64,000 bases of DNA from Colwellia psychrerythraea (GCA_002163005.1 MAAF01000040.1:124001-188000), one strand, 5' to 3'. Positions 18,477 through 27,899 are shown, numbered from the stretch's first letter. Made by a program: numbers and translations. The notes: generated from the letters alone by a model not told the origin.

Positions 18477-19916
18477 TTATTTGCATTTTAACAGCAGACG
18501 ACTTTTTGTTTGATTAGTGACTATACAAACAGGTGTTAAAACATGTTGTAATCCCTCAAAATCACTAGATTTAATCGCAAGAAAAAACGACTCATCTGAC
18601 TTCAATAATGTATTTAGCTTGTCTTTATTTTCAAGTAATTGCGCTTGTCCTTTGGAATAAAATTGTGCGCTAAAAGGTCTTTTATTCCAATAATAAAGTG
18701 GCTCATATTGTGAAAAAGTTCGATTCCCCCCAAGTAATTCAGCTTCACTTTTTTTATTAACCAGCCCCAAACCTAATATCATAATAACTAACGCTAATAG
18801 CGCTAATGAAATGAAAGCTAAATAGTTACTGCATTTTGTTAATCGGCAGTTTAAAGCAACCAGTACTGCTAGCGCGCTAAAACCGGGCAATACATAAATA
18901 GGCAAAACATTGCCGGAAAAGGTAAAGAGTAATAATGGCGATATCATCCAACATACTAGGTATTTATTAATCCCCAACGCTTGATACTTATGTTGAGGTA
19001 AAGCAATTCCACGATACTTCTTAACAATTAACCCTATAACGATAAAGGACCATGGGCTAGCGCAAGCAAGCCAATACAGCCAAATAATGCCTCTTGGTTT
19101 AACATGGGCGGTGCCGTATAAGTCACCTTGCCATCCTGAAACAAGAAATCGCTGAACATGCTCTCCTAATATAAAATATTCTAAAAAACCTGGCGTACGT
19201 ATCTCAGCCCAAATATACCAAGGTAAGGTCAACAGCAAAAATACCATCATACCCGTTAGCCAAGGCAATCGTTTTATTGCGATTTTAAAGCAACCTTGCC
19301 ACACACTCCAAAAAGCCAGTGATATACCAATAAGCACAACCGCGACAGGGCCTTTAATGAGCATACCCAACGCTAAAGCAACAAAAAACAAATGTCCAGA
19401 TACCACTTTATCTTTTTGGCTATAGCATTGCCAATAACAAACCATGGCTAAAGTATATGCCATTAACAGAGCACTATCTGTCATGACCATACCTATAGCG
19501 ATGATAAAACCAAGGCTTGAAGTCAGTATTAATAGAGAAAAAATAGCACTATTTTTATTGGTGAGTGATTTAGTAAAACGAAAAACAAAGTAACAGGTTA
19601 GTAAACCACAAACGAAATGTGGTAAACGTGCACTGAACTCACTAACACCTAACCAAGAAAAACTTAAAGCACTTATCCATGTTTGAAATGGCGGCTTGCC
19701 CCAAAAAGGGACATTGTAATCAAATTGAGGAGTCACCCAATTGTTGGTTTCGAACATTATCCGTGCCATTTCACCATATCGTGCTTCTGTTGTGTCATAA
19801 AGCGGGAAGAGCCCTAATGAGATAAGTCGAATGACAATTAATGATAAAATTAACGTTGCAGCCCAAAATACCAGTGACGAAGTTACATTATTATTCCGGA
19901 TATCTGAATCAACCAT
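18477..19916 (-). CDS. ArnT/PMT-family glycosyltransferase (GT-C type)
   Basis: A 479-residue polytopic membrane protein with about 10-12 spans. The N-terminal LYDTTEARYGEMARIM segment carries the acidic catalytic motif of the ArnT/PMT (GT83/GT39) superfamily, and WGKPPFQTW follows as in ArnT proteins. These enzymes transfer a sugar from an undecaprenyl-phosphate donor to lipid A or another acceptor on the periplasmic face. The gene overlaps the GtrB-like gene by 8 bases; the latter would make the lipid-linked donor. It is shorter than ArnT of enterics (about 550), and no arn sugar-synthesis genes are present, so the transferred sugar is unknown. Confidence 0.82.
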   Translation of the reverse strand: MVDSDIRNNNVTSSLVFWAATLILSLIVIRLISLGLFPLYDTTEARYGEMARIMFETNNWVTPQFDYNVPFWGKPPFQTWISALSFSWLGVSEFSARLPHFVCGLLTCYFVFRFTKSLTNKNSAIFSLLILTSSLGFIIAIGMVMTDSALLMAYTLAMVCYWQCYSQKDKVVSGHLFFVALALGMLIKGPVAVVLIGISLAFWSVWQGCFKIAIKRLPWLTGMMVFLLLTLPWYIWAEIRTPGFLEYFILGEHVQRFLVSGWQGDLYGTAHVKPRGIIWLYWLACASPWSFIVIGLIVKKYRGIALPQHKYQALGINKYLVCWMISPLLLFTFSGNVLPIYVLPGFSALAVLVALNCRLTKCSNYLAFISLALLALVIMILGLGLVNKKSEAELLGGNRTFSQYEPLYYWNKRPFSAQFYSKGQAQLLENKDKLNTLLKSDESFFLAIKSSDFEGLQHVLTPVCIVTNQTKSRLLLKCK

Positions 19917-20907
19917 GCTTTTCTACCATTGAATTGACTATATTATTCTTTTCTTTATCCATAATTAAATAGATTGGACGAGCCTTAGCTTCAGCATATA
20001 TGCGTCCTACATATTCTCCTAAAACACCAATAGCTAACAATTGTACTCCGCCTAAAAACAACTGTATTAACATCATAGAGGGGTAGCCAGCTACGGCTTC
20101 ACCATAAGCTAACGTTTTTATCAAAATCCAAAATCCATAGCAAAAAGCAGAAGCTGAAATTAGCGCGCCAGCCCAAGTAGATATCCTTAATGGTTTAACA
20201 CTAAAGGCGGTTATGCCCGATAATCCTAATTTAACCAATTGTAAAAACGACCATTTCGTTTCTCCAGCCACTCGTTCTGGGCGTTCAAAACTAATAGTGG
20301 TTTGTTTATATCCTGGCCAAGAAAGGATGCCTTTCATGTATCGGCTTCGCTCAGACAACTGCTTGATGTCTTCAATAACTCTTCGGCTAAGTAATCTAAA
20401 ATCGCCAACGTCTTTTTGTAGTGGCACCTCAGATAAATGGTCAAGTAGTCGGTAATAAACGTGCGCTGTCCAACATTTAAATCTAGACTCGCCAAGTCGT
20501 GCACTACGTTTCATATTAACGACATCAAAACCTTGGCGCCATGCTGCTAGCATTTCAGGGATCAGCTCAGGTGGATCCTGTAAATCAGCATCCAATAAAA
20601 TGATGGCTTGCCCTTTTGCGTTATCTATACCTGCAGTCATGGCAGCTTCTTTACCAAAATTTCGACTCAAATTTATACTCTCAACACTAGCGTAATGGCT
20701 ATTTAAATTAAGCATGACATCCCAGCTTTCGTCAGAACTACCATCATTGACATAAATAATTTCAAAGCTGTCATGAGAGAGAGTACTCAGTACTTTTGCT
20801 AGGTGATGGTGAAATATCGGCAACATTTCCTGTTCATTATAAACAGGCACAATGATACTTAACGTTATTTCATGTTTATTCGATGACTCATTATTTACAA
20901 GCTGCAT
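19909..20907 (-). CDS. Polyprenyl-phosphate glycosyltransferase (GtrB/ArnC-like)
   Basis: A 332-residue GT2-family enzyme with a GT-A domain and two C-terminal membrane helices (about 230-255 and 265-290). VPVYNEQE, the LDADLQDPPE motif (metal-binding Asp residues) and MKRSARLGES are diagnostic of the GtrB/DPM1/ArnC group that attaches a sugar to undecaprenyl phosphate. I prefer the ATG at 20907 because GGAGAG lies just upstream; the longer frame would need a TTG at 20919. It is the first gene of the unit GtrB-ArnT-like-regulator-kinase and is divergent from gtrA, whose product is the expected flippase partner. Confidence 0.87.
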   Translation of the reverse strand: MQLVNNESSNKHEITLSIIVPVYNEQEMLPIFHHHLAKVLSTLSHDSFEIIYVNDGSSDESWDVMLNLNSHYASVESINLSRNFGKEAAMTAGIDNAKGQAIILLDADLQDPPELIPEMLAAWRQGFDVVNMKRSARLGESRFKCWTAHVYYRLLDHLSEVPLQKDVGDFRLLSRRVIEDIKQLSERSRYMKGILSWPGYKQTTISFERPERVAGETKWSFLQLVKLGLSGITAFSVKPLRISTWAGALISASAFCYGFWILIKTLAYGEAVAGYPSMMLIQLFLGGVQLLAIGVLGEYVGRIYAEAKARPIYLIMDKEKNNIVNSMVEKHG

Positions 20908-20952
20908 TATTCTCTCCAAAATTTATTCTGCAGCTACTTTAAAACAAGTTAA

Positions 20953-21003
20953 GTCTAAAAAAAGTCACCACTTTTTATGTGTTCATAGTGACACTTTTTA
21001 GAC
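20953..21003. promoter_or_regulatory. Large inverted repeat in the gtrB/gtrA divergent promoter
   Basis: Two 18-base arms (20953-20970 and 20986-21003) match at 15 of 18 positions in inverted orientation. Within them ACTTTTTA occurs twice in the same orientation at 20970 and 20993, 23 bases apart, which suits an OmpR-type dimer. Confidence 0.5.
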
Positions 21004-21053
21004 CTTACTCACGATAAGCTGGGCGTAAATTGAAAGTCTTTGAGGTGGAAGTT

Positions 21054-21428
21054 ATGCAGCAGTTCAAAAAGTTTTGTATTATCGGTGGCTCAGGATTTAT
21101 TGTTGACAGCCTTTTTTTTTTATTATTAAGTAATATAACTGACAATGTAATGCTAGCAAGATTATTATCATTTTGGTTAGCGGCTAGTGCTACATGGTTT
21201 GGTAATAGAATTTATACCTTTAGTCATCAACAATTCACTAATGTTATCGCTCAGTGGTGCAAACATCTGTTAACAGCTCATCTATCGGGCGGCATAAACT
21301 TACTAGTATTTTGGTTCACAAAAGACACGTTTTCCATACCCATTGCTTTTTGCCTAGGTATTTTGGCCGGATTATTTAGCAATTATTATATTTCTAGTCG
21401 CTTTGTTTTTGCCAATCCTCCAAGTTAA
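21054..21428 (+). CDS. GtrA-family membrane protein
   Basis: A 124-residue protein with four predicted membrane helices, the normal GtrA size. FCIIGGSGFIVDS at the start and FWLAASATWFGNRIYTF in the middle are GtrA signatures (the conserved N-R-x-(W/Y)-(T/V)-F pattern). GtrA proteins are thought to flip undecaprenyl-phosphate-linked sugars across the inner membrane. I chose the ATG at 21054 because GAGGTGG lies upstream; the frame otherwise extends to a TTG. It is transcribed away from the gtrB-like operon, and both probably share one regulatory region. Confidence 0.85.
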   Translation: MQQFKKFCIIGGSGFIVDSLFFLLLSNITDNVMLARLLSFWLAASATWFGNRIYTFSHQQFTNVIAQWCKHLLTAHLSGGINLLVFWFTKDTFSIPIAFCLGILAGLFSNYYISSRFVFANPPS

Positions 21429-21575
21429 AAATGCAAATTCCGATTAATTTAACTGCCAATGTCATAGCTGTAATTCATAAGACATTTCATAGACATATAG
21501 CGTGACAAACTCACTACCTTTGTTTGGCTCTGTTCTAGGGTCTATGTGTTTTAATGACTTATGAGGTAGTAATAT

Positions 21576-22649
21576 ATGAAACAGATAAGGTTTAGTGTAA
21601 TTGCGTTGACATGTGTCACTTTGCTTGGCTGCGAAAACCCAGGAGGTATGGGGAATGATGCTCAACCTAGAGATTATTCCAGTATTTTTACACCCTTAAC
21701 ATCATCACTGTACCCCAGCAATAATCCTTACAATGAATCAAAAGAACAATTAGGCGAGTTGCTCTTTTGGGATCCGGTACTATCAGGCGATCAAAACACC
21801 TCATGTGCCTCGTGTCATCACCCTGATTTTGGTTGGGCCGATGGCAGAGCATTCTCTATAGGCTCTGACGGTGTTGGGTTAGGGCCAGCAAGATATGGCT
21901 TTGAAGTAACCTCTATCCATTCCCCTACTATAATGAATGTTGCTTTTACTGGCATGACTCATAATGTAACCACTGAGAACTTCGTTTCTGGCGGTTATTT
22001 TTGGGATTTAAGAGCAAGTACCTTGGAAGATCAAGCTTTAGGCCCTATTAAAAACCCTGTTGAAATGCTCGGCTACAATATTAGTGAGCAAGATATTATG
22101 GCTGAAATTGTCACACGACTGCAAGCCATCCCCGAATATGTTGAACTGTTCGAACAGGCATTTACTGTAAGTGATGCTATCAACAGTGAAAACATAGTGA
22201 AAGCATTAGCAACTTTTGAAAGAAAAATTACCACCCCAAACACACGGTTTGATCGATTTCTTTCTGGAGAGCAAACAATATTTACTCAACAAGAAATAAT
22301 AGGACTCAATAAATTCATTGATGGCGGCTGCTCTCGCTGTCATATGGGCCCGATGCTTTCTGATAACCTTATACATATTGGTGAGGCCATTATAGGCGAG
22401 GATGTGGTTCGTACTCCGAGTTTAAGAAATATTTCTTACACTGCACCTTACATGCATGATGGATCACGCACCAGATTGATTGATGCAATAGCCATTTATG
22501 AAAATAGAGGTGATATTGAAGTAACTATTGGCGATGGCGACTTTAATGATATCGAAGCCTTTTTGAAAACACTTAACACTGATGACTTTTATAAAGGTAA
22601 ACCTAATTTTGTGCCAAGTGGTTTAACTGTTGGCGGCGATATTTACTGA
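21576..22649 (+). CDS. Dihaem cytochrome c peroxidase/MauG-family lipoprotein
   Basis: A 357-residue exported protein with a lipobox (LLGC, Cys19). Two haem c motifs are present, CASCH at 77-81 and CSRCH at 252-256, in the usual spacing for bacterial dihaem peroxidases and MauG-like enzymes. RTPSLRNISYTAPYMHDG is the typical C-terminal signature. The family either reduces H2O2 with electrons from small cytochromes or makes oxidative changes to partner proteins. It is single-gene, with GAGGTAG before the ATG and a hairpin after the stop. It faces a convergent dihaem cytochrome gene that could be an electron partner; this is inference. Confidence 0.88.
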   Translation: MKQIRFSVIALTCVTLLGCENPGGMGNDAQPRDYSSIFTPLTSSLYPSNNPYNESKEQLGELLFWDPVLSGDQNTSCASCHHPDFGWADGRAFSIGSDGVGLGPARYGFEVTSIHSPTIMNVAFTGMTHNVTTENFVSGGYFWDLRASTLEDQALGPIKNPVEMLGYNISEQDIMAEIVTRLQAIPEYVELFEQAFTVSDAINSENIVKALATFERKITTPNTRFDRFLSGEQTIFTQQEIIGLNKFIDGGCSRCHMGPMLSDNLIHIGEAIIGEDVVRTPSLRNISYTAPYMHDGSRTRLIDAIAIYENRGDIEVTIGDGDFNDIEAFLKTLNTDDFYKGKPNFVPSGLTVGGDIY

Positions 22650-22667
22650 AATAATTGAAATAATTGA

Positions 22668-22713
22668 AATAAACGGAAGTGGCCGACATATGCTACAGCC
22701 ACTCCGGCTTATT
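22668..22713. terminator. Hairpin terminator between convergent haem genes
   Basis: Sixteen-base arms (22668-22683 and 22698-22713) pair at 13 of 16 positions, followed by TTTT-rich sequence on the plus strand. Confidence 0.6.
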
Positions 22714-22744
22714 TTGGTTGACGATTTTTATAGCGTACCAAATA

Positions 22745-23722
22745 TTAATTTACAGGCAAAGACGTTAAATAAGCTGAAATATCAACAATATCTTCATCTG
22801 TTAAGTCATTTACAACCCCTTGCATCATAACTGCTTGACCACCTTTTCTAGTTTTCCCTTTAAAACCATGTAATTGACGTACTGTGTAACTAGCAAAATT
22901 ACCAACTATAGATGGCGCAATAGTACTACCACTTAAATCAGTACCGTGGCAGCCAGAACAAGGAATAGTTTTACCATTACCCATACTGACTAATTTTTTA
23001 CCTCGCGCTACACTCCCTTGAGGCACGTAACTAATAAAAGTCCCCTCAGGATTACGCTTTTTAACGTCCAATACATGATCAGGGATCTCAATAATGCGAG
23101 TACCAATAGCCTCCATTGTAGGTGGCTGAGAAAATAGTCTCATACGCGTATCATCAATATAGGTTTTAAGCACTGTAGATGTTTCAACAACCTTAGTAAC
23201 CTTCCTTGGTGGTAAATTTGAGAACCAATCACTAACTTCTTTTATTTCAGCTTTACTCAATGCCTTTGACATACGATTCATATGACCGGAATAATCAAGC
23301 CTAGAGCCATTAGCAAAAGCGTACATTTGATTTTGAAGGTATTGACTATCAAGTCCTGCAAGCGATGCTGACTCTGGGTGCCCTGCGCCTGAGGTTAAAT
23401 GGCAAGAAGCACACGCCCAAACTTTCGGCGCTTTACCTGATTTAACAATATCAGGCATTTGACCATGCCGATTTGGAAACCAGTCAGGTGCATTAAATTT
23501 ATCATCAATTTGTTGTTGAGAATATTTCTTTGAACTTCCTGAAATATTCAATAGCAGCATGATATTAGCTTGAGGTTTCTCTTCACTTTCAAGAGAGATT
23601 CCTCGCGCAGGGGTTGACCAATGTGGTGCTCCCTTTATTGGGTTGTCTGCATGCGCAGAAGAAATCATTAGACTGACAGCGATTAATGTATAAAGCGTGT
23701 TATTTGAACTAGTACTCATCAA
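22745..23722 (-). CDS. Exported dihaem cytochrome c
   Basis: A 325-residue periplasmic protein with a signal peptide (cleavage near AHA-DN, residue 26) and two cytochrome c domains. Haem motifs are CASCH at 104-108 and CSGCH near 253-257. Each domain ends with a likely axial Met region (HMNRMSKALS in the first, AVMMQGVVNDLTDEDI in the second). The two-domain layout resembles c4/c553-type electron carriers, although the 325-residue length with a 100-residue N-terminal extension is larger than usual. It lies between the peroxidase gene and a haem-type TonB receptor, and is transcribed with neither in an obvious way. Confidence 0.85.
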   Translation of the reverse strand: MMSTSSNNTLYTLIAVSLMISSAHADNPIKGAPHWSTPARGISLESEEKPQANIMLLLNISGSSKKYSQQQIDDKFNAPDWFPNRHGQMPDIVKSGKAPKVWACASCHLTSGAGHPESASLAGLDSQYLQNQMYAFANGSRLDYSGHMNRMSKALSKAEIKEVSDWFSNLPPRKVTKVVETSTVLKTYIDDTRMRLFSQPPTMEAIGTRIIEIPDHVLDVKKRNPEGTFISYVPQGSVARGKKLVSMGNGKTIPCSGCHGTDLSGSTIAPSIVGNFASYTVRQLHGFKGKTRKGGQAVMMQGVVNDLTDEDIVDISAYLTSLPVN

Positions 23723-23880
23723 AAGTAGACCTCAACGTTAGAAATAAAATGACATCAAGAATAAACGCGGTCATGTCATCTAAATGTCTAATTGATATCA
23801 ATCTTGAAAGCTATTATTTAGAAAGTAATATTAATGGGGTCTAATTAAAGTACGGTGTGTAACAACATTTGTAAGAAAAT

Positions 23881-23910
23881 TACCGCTATTAAAAAAGTGT
23901 AATAGCGGTA
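23881..23910 (-). terminator. Terminator after the haem-type TonB receptor
   Basis: TACCGCTATT (23881-23890) and AATAGCGGTA (23901-23910) form a perfect 10-bp stem; on the minus strand it is followed by ATTTTCTT. Confidence 0.8.
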
Positions 23911-23927
23911 TGTTTTACGTTAAAAAT

Positions 23928-25982
23928 TTAAAATGCATAGCTTATGTTTAAGTTAACACTTCGACCTTCTTCATAAAATTCAATTGGGTTTTTAGGGTCA
24001 CCATTTCTTTCAAAGTCCATCCGCTGTGCGTAACCACGGTCGAAAAGATTGGTAATGGATAAATTAACTTTTAAACCTTGTACTTTTTTCGGCTCATAAG
24101 TAGAAAACACATCCATAGTAAACCAGCTTCCAACACCTTCAGATGGAATATCTTCAATCTCACCACCTTCAATAACTTGCTGTGTCGGTGTTTTATCATG
24201 GGTAAAAGCAAATGTTGCACTCGTGCCAAAAACGAGTTCATCATTAACGCTATAGTTACTAATAAGGTTGATTTTGTCGGATGGCATATCAGTTAAATAC
24301 CAACCCGTATTCTTATCTATTCCCCGAGTTTGTCCATAACTGGCAGATAAATCCCAATCCCCTAAGCGATAATTTGTACTAACTTCAAAACCTTTTAATT
24401 GTGCTTCACCAATGTTGACTCGCTCACCGTCCGGCCATTCGGTACTATAGATATCGGTGATAAAGTCTTTAATATCATTTTGAAATATATTCACTCTGCT
24501 GACCCAAGAGTCACCTTCAGAAAAAATGCTTTGATAGTCAAAAACAACACCTAATTCTTTGTTGTCTGCTCGCTCAGATTTTAGCTCTGGATTTGGTTTA
24601 AAACCTCTGCCAGAAGTAAACAATGAACCATTACCAGGGGCATTCAAAGCCTCAGCGTAGGAGGCAAAGAACTTGATTTCATCATTGAAGTTATAAATCA
24701 CATTAAGTGACTTAGAGGCTCGAGTTTCTGTACGACCCTCTCTTAATAATGGTTGCCCATCTAAGCCAATAGCATTTGATGACTCTACATAAAATGAATC
24801 ATAACGAATACCAGGAATAACCTCAAAAGAGTCACCTAGAGGTAATTGCATATTAACCCAACCACCCAGTTTATGTGATTTACTTGATGCTTCACTACCG
24901 GCACTTTCATCTTCGATGATTTCACCCGTGTCAGCGTCAGTTTTAATAATAGCACCAGTGTGCGTAGTGAAGTGGCCTGAAGTACCGTAATGTAATAACC
25001 CAAAATCCGTTAATGAATTATTACCTATATTGTAGCCCCAACTTTCATCTTGGATATCTTGGATACCTTCAGTGTTGCCTCTTTCTTCTTCCCATGTGAA
25101 TGAATCAACATAGTTGAAATACACTGACGCTTGCAAGTCGACTAAATCATTATCACTGGCATGATCAGTCCATACTAACGAACTACCAGCATATTTAGTA
25201 TCACGATAACCAACATCATTTCTTACTTGAAAAGTACGACTATCATCGTAATTTAATGTGAAAGCTAAGCGTTGATCCACATTAAATTGGTTACCTATTT
25301 TAATTAGGCCTGAGGTTTGATCACCTCGTGTTCTTTCATTAATACCACCGCCACCAATTTCATAACCATCGCGGTCACTTGTTTGGCCGGCAACTAAATA
25401 ATCAAGCGTCCCTTCTTTACCAAACAAAGATAAGCCGTAATCATTTTGTGCGTTGTTACTGCGGTAACCTAAATCAACTTTAGCGCCAAAGCTTTCACCT
25501 GCGGCTAATAAATCAAGAGCTGATAAGGTTTCAATGGTTATCTTACCTGCGGCGGCACCTGAAGTTGGGCCAGCAGTTACTTTAATATTTTTAACAAAGT
25601 TGGGATTTAATTGCCAGCTGCCCTTTTTACTTGCATAGTTACTTTGATAGATACCATCAATAGAAATATAAGCGTGAGATTGAGGTAAGCCACGAATTGA
25701 AATATTTTCACTACCCGTTGATGGACCACCTAAAATATCAACATTGGGTAAAATACGTATTGCCGCGGGAATATTTTTGCTGGCAATATTTTTAATTGTG
25801 GCCTCATTAACCGTTGAAATAGCTTGAGGAGCTCTAATAGAGTCTTGTTTATCTGCGTCTGCATCACTGGCGATAACGGTTATGCTATCAAGTAAAAATT
25901 TATCTTCGTCCGTTACTGCTGCTATCGCTAATTGACTACTCAAAGCCAAGTAAACAGCCAATGAAAGTTTGGATGTGTTCAT
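23928..25982 (-). CDS. TonB-dependent outer-membrane receptor (haem/haemoglobin-type)
   Basis: A 684-residue receptor: signal peptide (1-21), plug domain (about 40-150, with RAPQAISTVNEATI and IRGLPQSHAYISIDG), then a 22-strand barrel ending in aromatic SYAF. Around residues 425-465 it shows FFASYAEALNAPG followed by NPELKSERADNKELG, which parallels the FRAP and NPNL region of haem and haemoglobin receptors (HmuR/TonB-hemlactrns type), although FRAP itself is changed to LNAP. A Fur-like box lies 24 bases upstream of the start. Neighbours (dihaem proteins, DUF4198, PepSY and a full TonB-ExbBD set) agree with a haem or metal uptake role. The exact ligand is not proven. Confidence 0.85.
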   Translation of the reverse strand: MNTSKLSLAVYLALSSQLAIAAVTDEDKFLLDSITVIASDADADKQDSIRAPQAISTVNEATIKNIASKNIPAAIRILPNVDILGGPSTGSENISIRGLPQSHAYISIDGIYQSNYASKKGSWQLNPNFVKNIKVTAGPTSGAAAGKITIETLSALDLLAAGESFGAKVDLGYRSNNAQNDYGLSLFGKEGTLDYLVAGQTSDRDGYEIGGGGINERTRGDQTSGLIKIGNQFNVDQRLAFTLNYDDSRTFQVRNDVGYRDTKYAGSSLVWTDHASDNDLVDLQASVYFNYVDSFTWEEERGNTEGIQDIQDESWGYNIGNNSLTDFGLLHYGTSGHFTTHTGAIIKTDADTGEIIEDESAGSEASSKSHKLGGWVNMQLPLGDSFEVIPGIRYDSFYVESSNAIGLDGQPLLREGRTETRASKSLNVIYNFNDEIKFFASYAEALNAPGNGSLFTSGRGFKPNPELKSERADNKELGVVFDYQSIFSEGDSWVSRVNIFQNDIKDFITDIYSTEWPDGERVNIGEAQLKGFEVSTNYRLGDWDLSASYGQTRGIDKNTGWYLTDMPSDKINLISNYSVNDELVFGTSATFAFTHDKTPTQQVIEGGEIEDIPSEGVGSWFTMDVFSTYEPKKVQGLKVNLSITNLFDRGYAQRMDFERNGDPKNPIEFYEEGRSVNLNISYAF

Positions 25983-26005
25983 TATATTTTACCCTACATT
26001 ACAAA

Positions 26006-26020
26006 TAAGAATCATTATGA
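26006..26020. promoter_or_regulatory. Fur-box-like operator upstream of the haem-type receptor
   Basis: Against the Fur 7-1-7 core TGATAATCATTATCA this site matches at 12 of 15 positions, including the central AATCATTAT. It lies just upstream of the receptor start, suggesting repression by iron. Confidence 0.6.
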
Positions 26021-26144
26021 TCTACATTCTGTAACTCAATTGTCACAAGAGGGCTTTACGAACTAAATTAACTGGAATAACACTAGAAGAGTCGATGACG
26101 AGTGCAACTGCTGCACTCGCCTATATTGTAACGTTATACTTTCT

Positions 26145-26948
26145 TTACTGAGTGATCTCAAAAGTTAAGAATTTTTCAATCGATCTAAAGTCAGCTTTCG
26201 CATTGTTTTTTAGAGCTAAACCATATTCAACGCCCAATAAATAACGCCCAGGGTGTTTAGGATTAAACGTTACTAGGCCTTTGTCTTTTGACGTTATGTT
26301 AACTTCAACTTTATCATTATCTTGGTAGTAGAATTCATTCAAGCTTTTTAGGGCAACTTCAGCTTCTGGTATTGGCTTACCGTTAAAAGTCAGTTTAAAG
26401 TGTAAAGGTTTACCGGCTCTTAATTTATTCGGGTGCTGCATTAACACTATTTGCAAACCTTCCTGATTCGTTTGCTTCACATCACTAAAACCATTATAGC
26501 TAACGTATGTTTCTGTAATAATTTGCTTTTCCACCGTTTTTTCAGGTTTAGAGCCTTTAGGTAAGGTGTGATACTCTGTTTTTGGCATTCGAATTTTATG
26601 CTTTTTCCCTTCTTCATCAAAATAAAAAGAAAGAAAAACTTGCGTCATAGGACTTTCAAAATGATAGGTGCCCGCTTCTTTGAACTCTACTTCAAAAACT
26701 TCTTTTACCTTACCTGAATAATCAGCAGTAATTTTTTTAGATTGCCCATTAGGCGAACTCATTGTAAGCGATTTAATACCATGATTTGCTTCTGCGACAT
26801 AGGCTTGAGCAGAGCGAGATACGTCTAATGCAAACACTGTTTGTTCATCATTATTTATTTCATGAGTATCTGCTTTTATCCAAATATCATGTGCTTGTAT
26901 TGAAAGACAGGTAGATAATAAAGTACTTGCTAGTATAATTTTTTTCAT
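26145..26948 (-). CDS. Exported DUF4198 protein
   Basis: A 267-residue periplasmic protein: signal peptide (1-18), mature start with HDIWIKADTHEI, which is the classic N-terminus of DUF4198 proteins, and a beta-sandwich C-terminal half (HPNKLRAGKPLHFKLTFNGKP onward) like a carboxypeptidase-regulatory/NikM-type domain. Family members are often encoded next to TonB receptors or nickel/cobalt uptake systems. It is 162 bases upstream of the haem-type receptor gene on the same strand, with the receptor's Fur box in between, so the two may be separate units under related control. The function is not established. Confidence 0.8.
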   Translation of the reverse strand: MKKIILASTLLSTCLSIQAHDIWIKADTHEINNDEQTVFALDVSRSAQAYVAEANHGIKSLTMSSPNGQSKKITADYSGKVKEVFEVEFKEAGTYHFESPMTQVFLSFYFDEEGKKHKIRMPKTEYHTLPKGSKPEKTVEKQIITETYVSYNGFSDVKQTNQEGLQIVLMQHPNKLRAGKPLHFKLTFNGKPIPEAEVALKSLNEFYYQDNDKVEVNITSKDKGLVTFNPKHPGRYLLGVEYGLALKNNAKADFRSIEKFLTFEITQ

Positions 26949-26967
26949 TCGGGTGTTTCCTTTAATT

Positions 26968-26986
26968 GATAACTACTATTATTATT
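26968..26986. promoter_or_regulatory. Weak Fur-like site upstream of the DUF4198 gene
   Basis: A 19-base stretch beginning GATAACTACTATTATTATT matches the Fur 19-mer at 13 positions. It is in the expected place but is AT-rich, so the call is tentative. Confidence 0.25.
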
Positions 26987-27094
26987 ACGCAATTAGGATC
27001 ACTGAATTGTCACCTAGACATGACAAATTTTAGACACATTAGATTGTAGACTCACAAACTCAATCAACTGATATTAACTAATAAATGGATAACA

Positions 27095-27325
27095 ATGAGC
27101 TATCAACTGAAATATAAACTGTTAAGTTCAATCTTAATGTCTTTTCTTATGGCGATGGTAATGAGTGGCTGTATTATGGCAACCCAGTACAACATAGGAG
27201 AAATCATATTTTTATCTGCTTGGCGTGATGCCTTTTTCTTTGCCTGGCCAATTGCATTTCCTACAGCATTCTTTATTCAACCAGTGGTACAACGCTTAGT
27301 AAATAAACTCTTACCTAAGGAGTAA
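27095..27325 (+). CDS. Small DUF2798 membrane protein
   Basis: A 76-residue protein with two membrane helices (about 9-31 and 41-62). The MSFLMAMVMSG and WPIAFPTAFFIQP segments are the two conserved halves of DUF2798. The function of the family is unknown; members are small inner-membrane proteins scattered near transport and redox genes. It is monocistronic, divergent from the DUF4198 gene, and its stop codon lies inside a strong terminator hairpin. Confidence 0.75.
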   Translation: MSYQLKYKLLSSILMSFLMAMVMSGCIMATQYNIGEIIFLSAWRDAFFFAWPIAFPTAFFIQPVVQRLVNKLLPKE

Positions 27326-27354
27326 CTTATTACGTCAAGAATAAGCTACTCCTT
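27317..27354. terminator. Terminator overlapping the DUF2798 stop codon
   Basis: Fifteen-base arms (27317-27331 and 27340-27354) pair with one mismatch around an 8-base loop and are followed by TTAAT. It can also serve the convergent DUF2271 gene. Confidence 0.8.
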
Positions 27355-27409
27355 TTAATAGTAACTAGAGTGCTCAGCATAAGAACTAAAGCTTAAAATA
27401 GTAATATTC

Positions 27410-27895
27410 CTACTCAGTAATAATTAACTGAACGCAAATTTTTACTATTTCAACGTTACCCTTAACGCATTCTTTACTTGTTGAAATAGGAAGATATATC
27501 AACTCCCTATGGCCATTTTCACGCACCACCTCTAGTGATATATCCTGCCATATAGTGTCTATTTCAAAGGTATAGTTAAAGTTCTTACGTTTGTTTGTTG
27601 CGCCAGTTACGGCGTCACTCTCACTTCTGTTTTCTCGCGCAATATTACGCCAGAATTTTTTTAAATCTCTTAACCATTTAACCTTTTCTCTCAATACAAC
27701 GAGCGTTTTATGCTCTTTGTTTTTATTGCTTAACCAAAGGGAAAAATAGGGATTCTGATGTTTTTTCTGAAAAGGGGTTAGTTCAATTTGGACAACTAGT
27801 TTTTGTGCTATAAAGGTTTGATTTTTGGCCGAGCATTCACTTATAAAAAGTATTCCACACAATAAAGTTATGCAAAAGATCGATGTTATTTTCAA
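27410..27895 (-). CDS. Exported DUF2271 protein
   Basis: A 161-residue protein with a signal peptide (1-23, near CSA-KN). The pattern PYFSLWLSNKNKEHKTL, then WLRDLKKFW, then DAVTGAT and an ISLEVVRENGHRELIYLP end is typical of DUF2271. The gene begins 4 bases after the stop of a PepSY-type gene, so the two are an operon. DUF2271 with PepSY genes is common in flavin/iron reductase loci, where a DUF4198 gene and a TonB receptor are also found, as in this window. The two Cys near the C-terminus could form a disulphide. Biochemical role unknown. Confidence 0.78.
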   Translation of the reverse strand: MKITSIFCITLLCGILFISECSAKNQTFIAQKLVVQIELTPFQKKHQNPYFSLWLSNKNKEHKTLVVLREKVKWLRDLKKFWRNIARENRSESDAVTGATNKRKNFNYTFEIDTIWQDISLEVVRENGHRELIYLPISTSKECVKGNVEIVKICVQLIITE

Positions 27896-27899
27896 TTGT

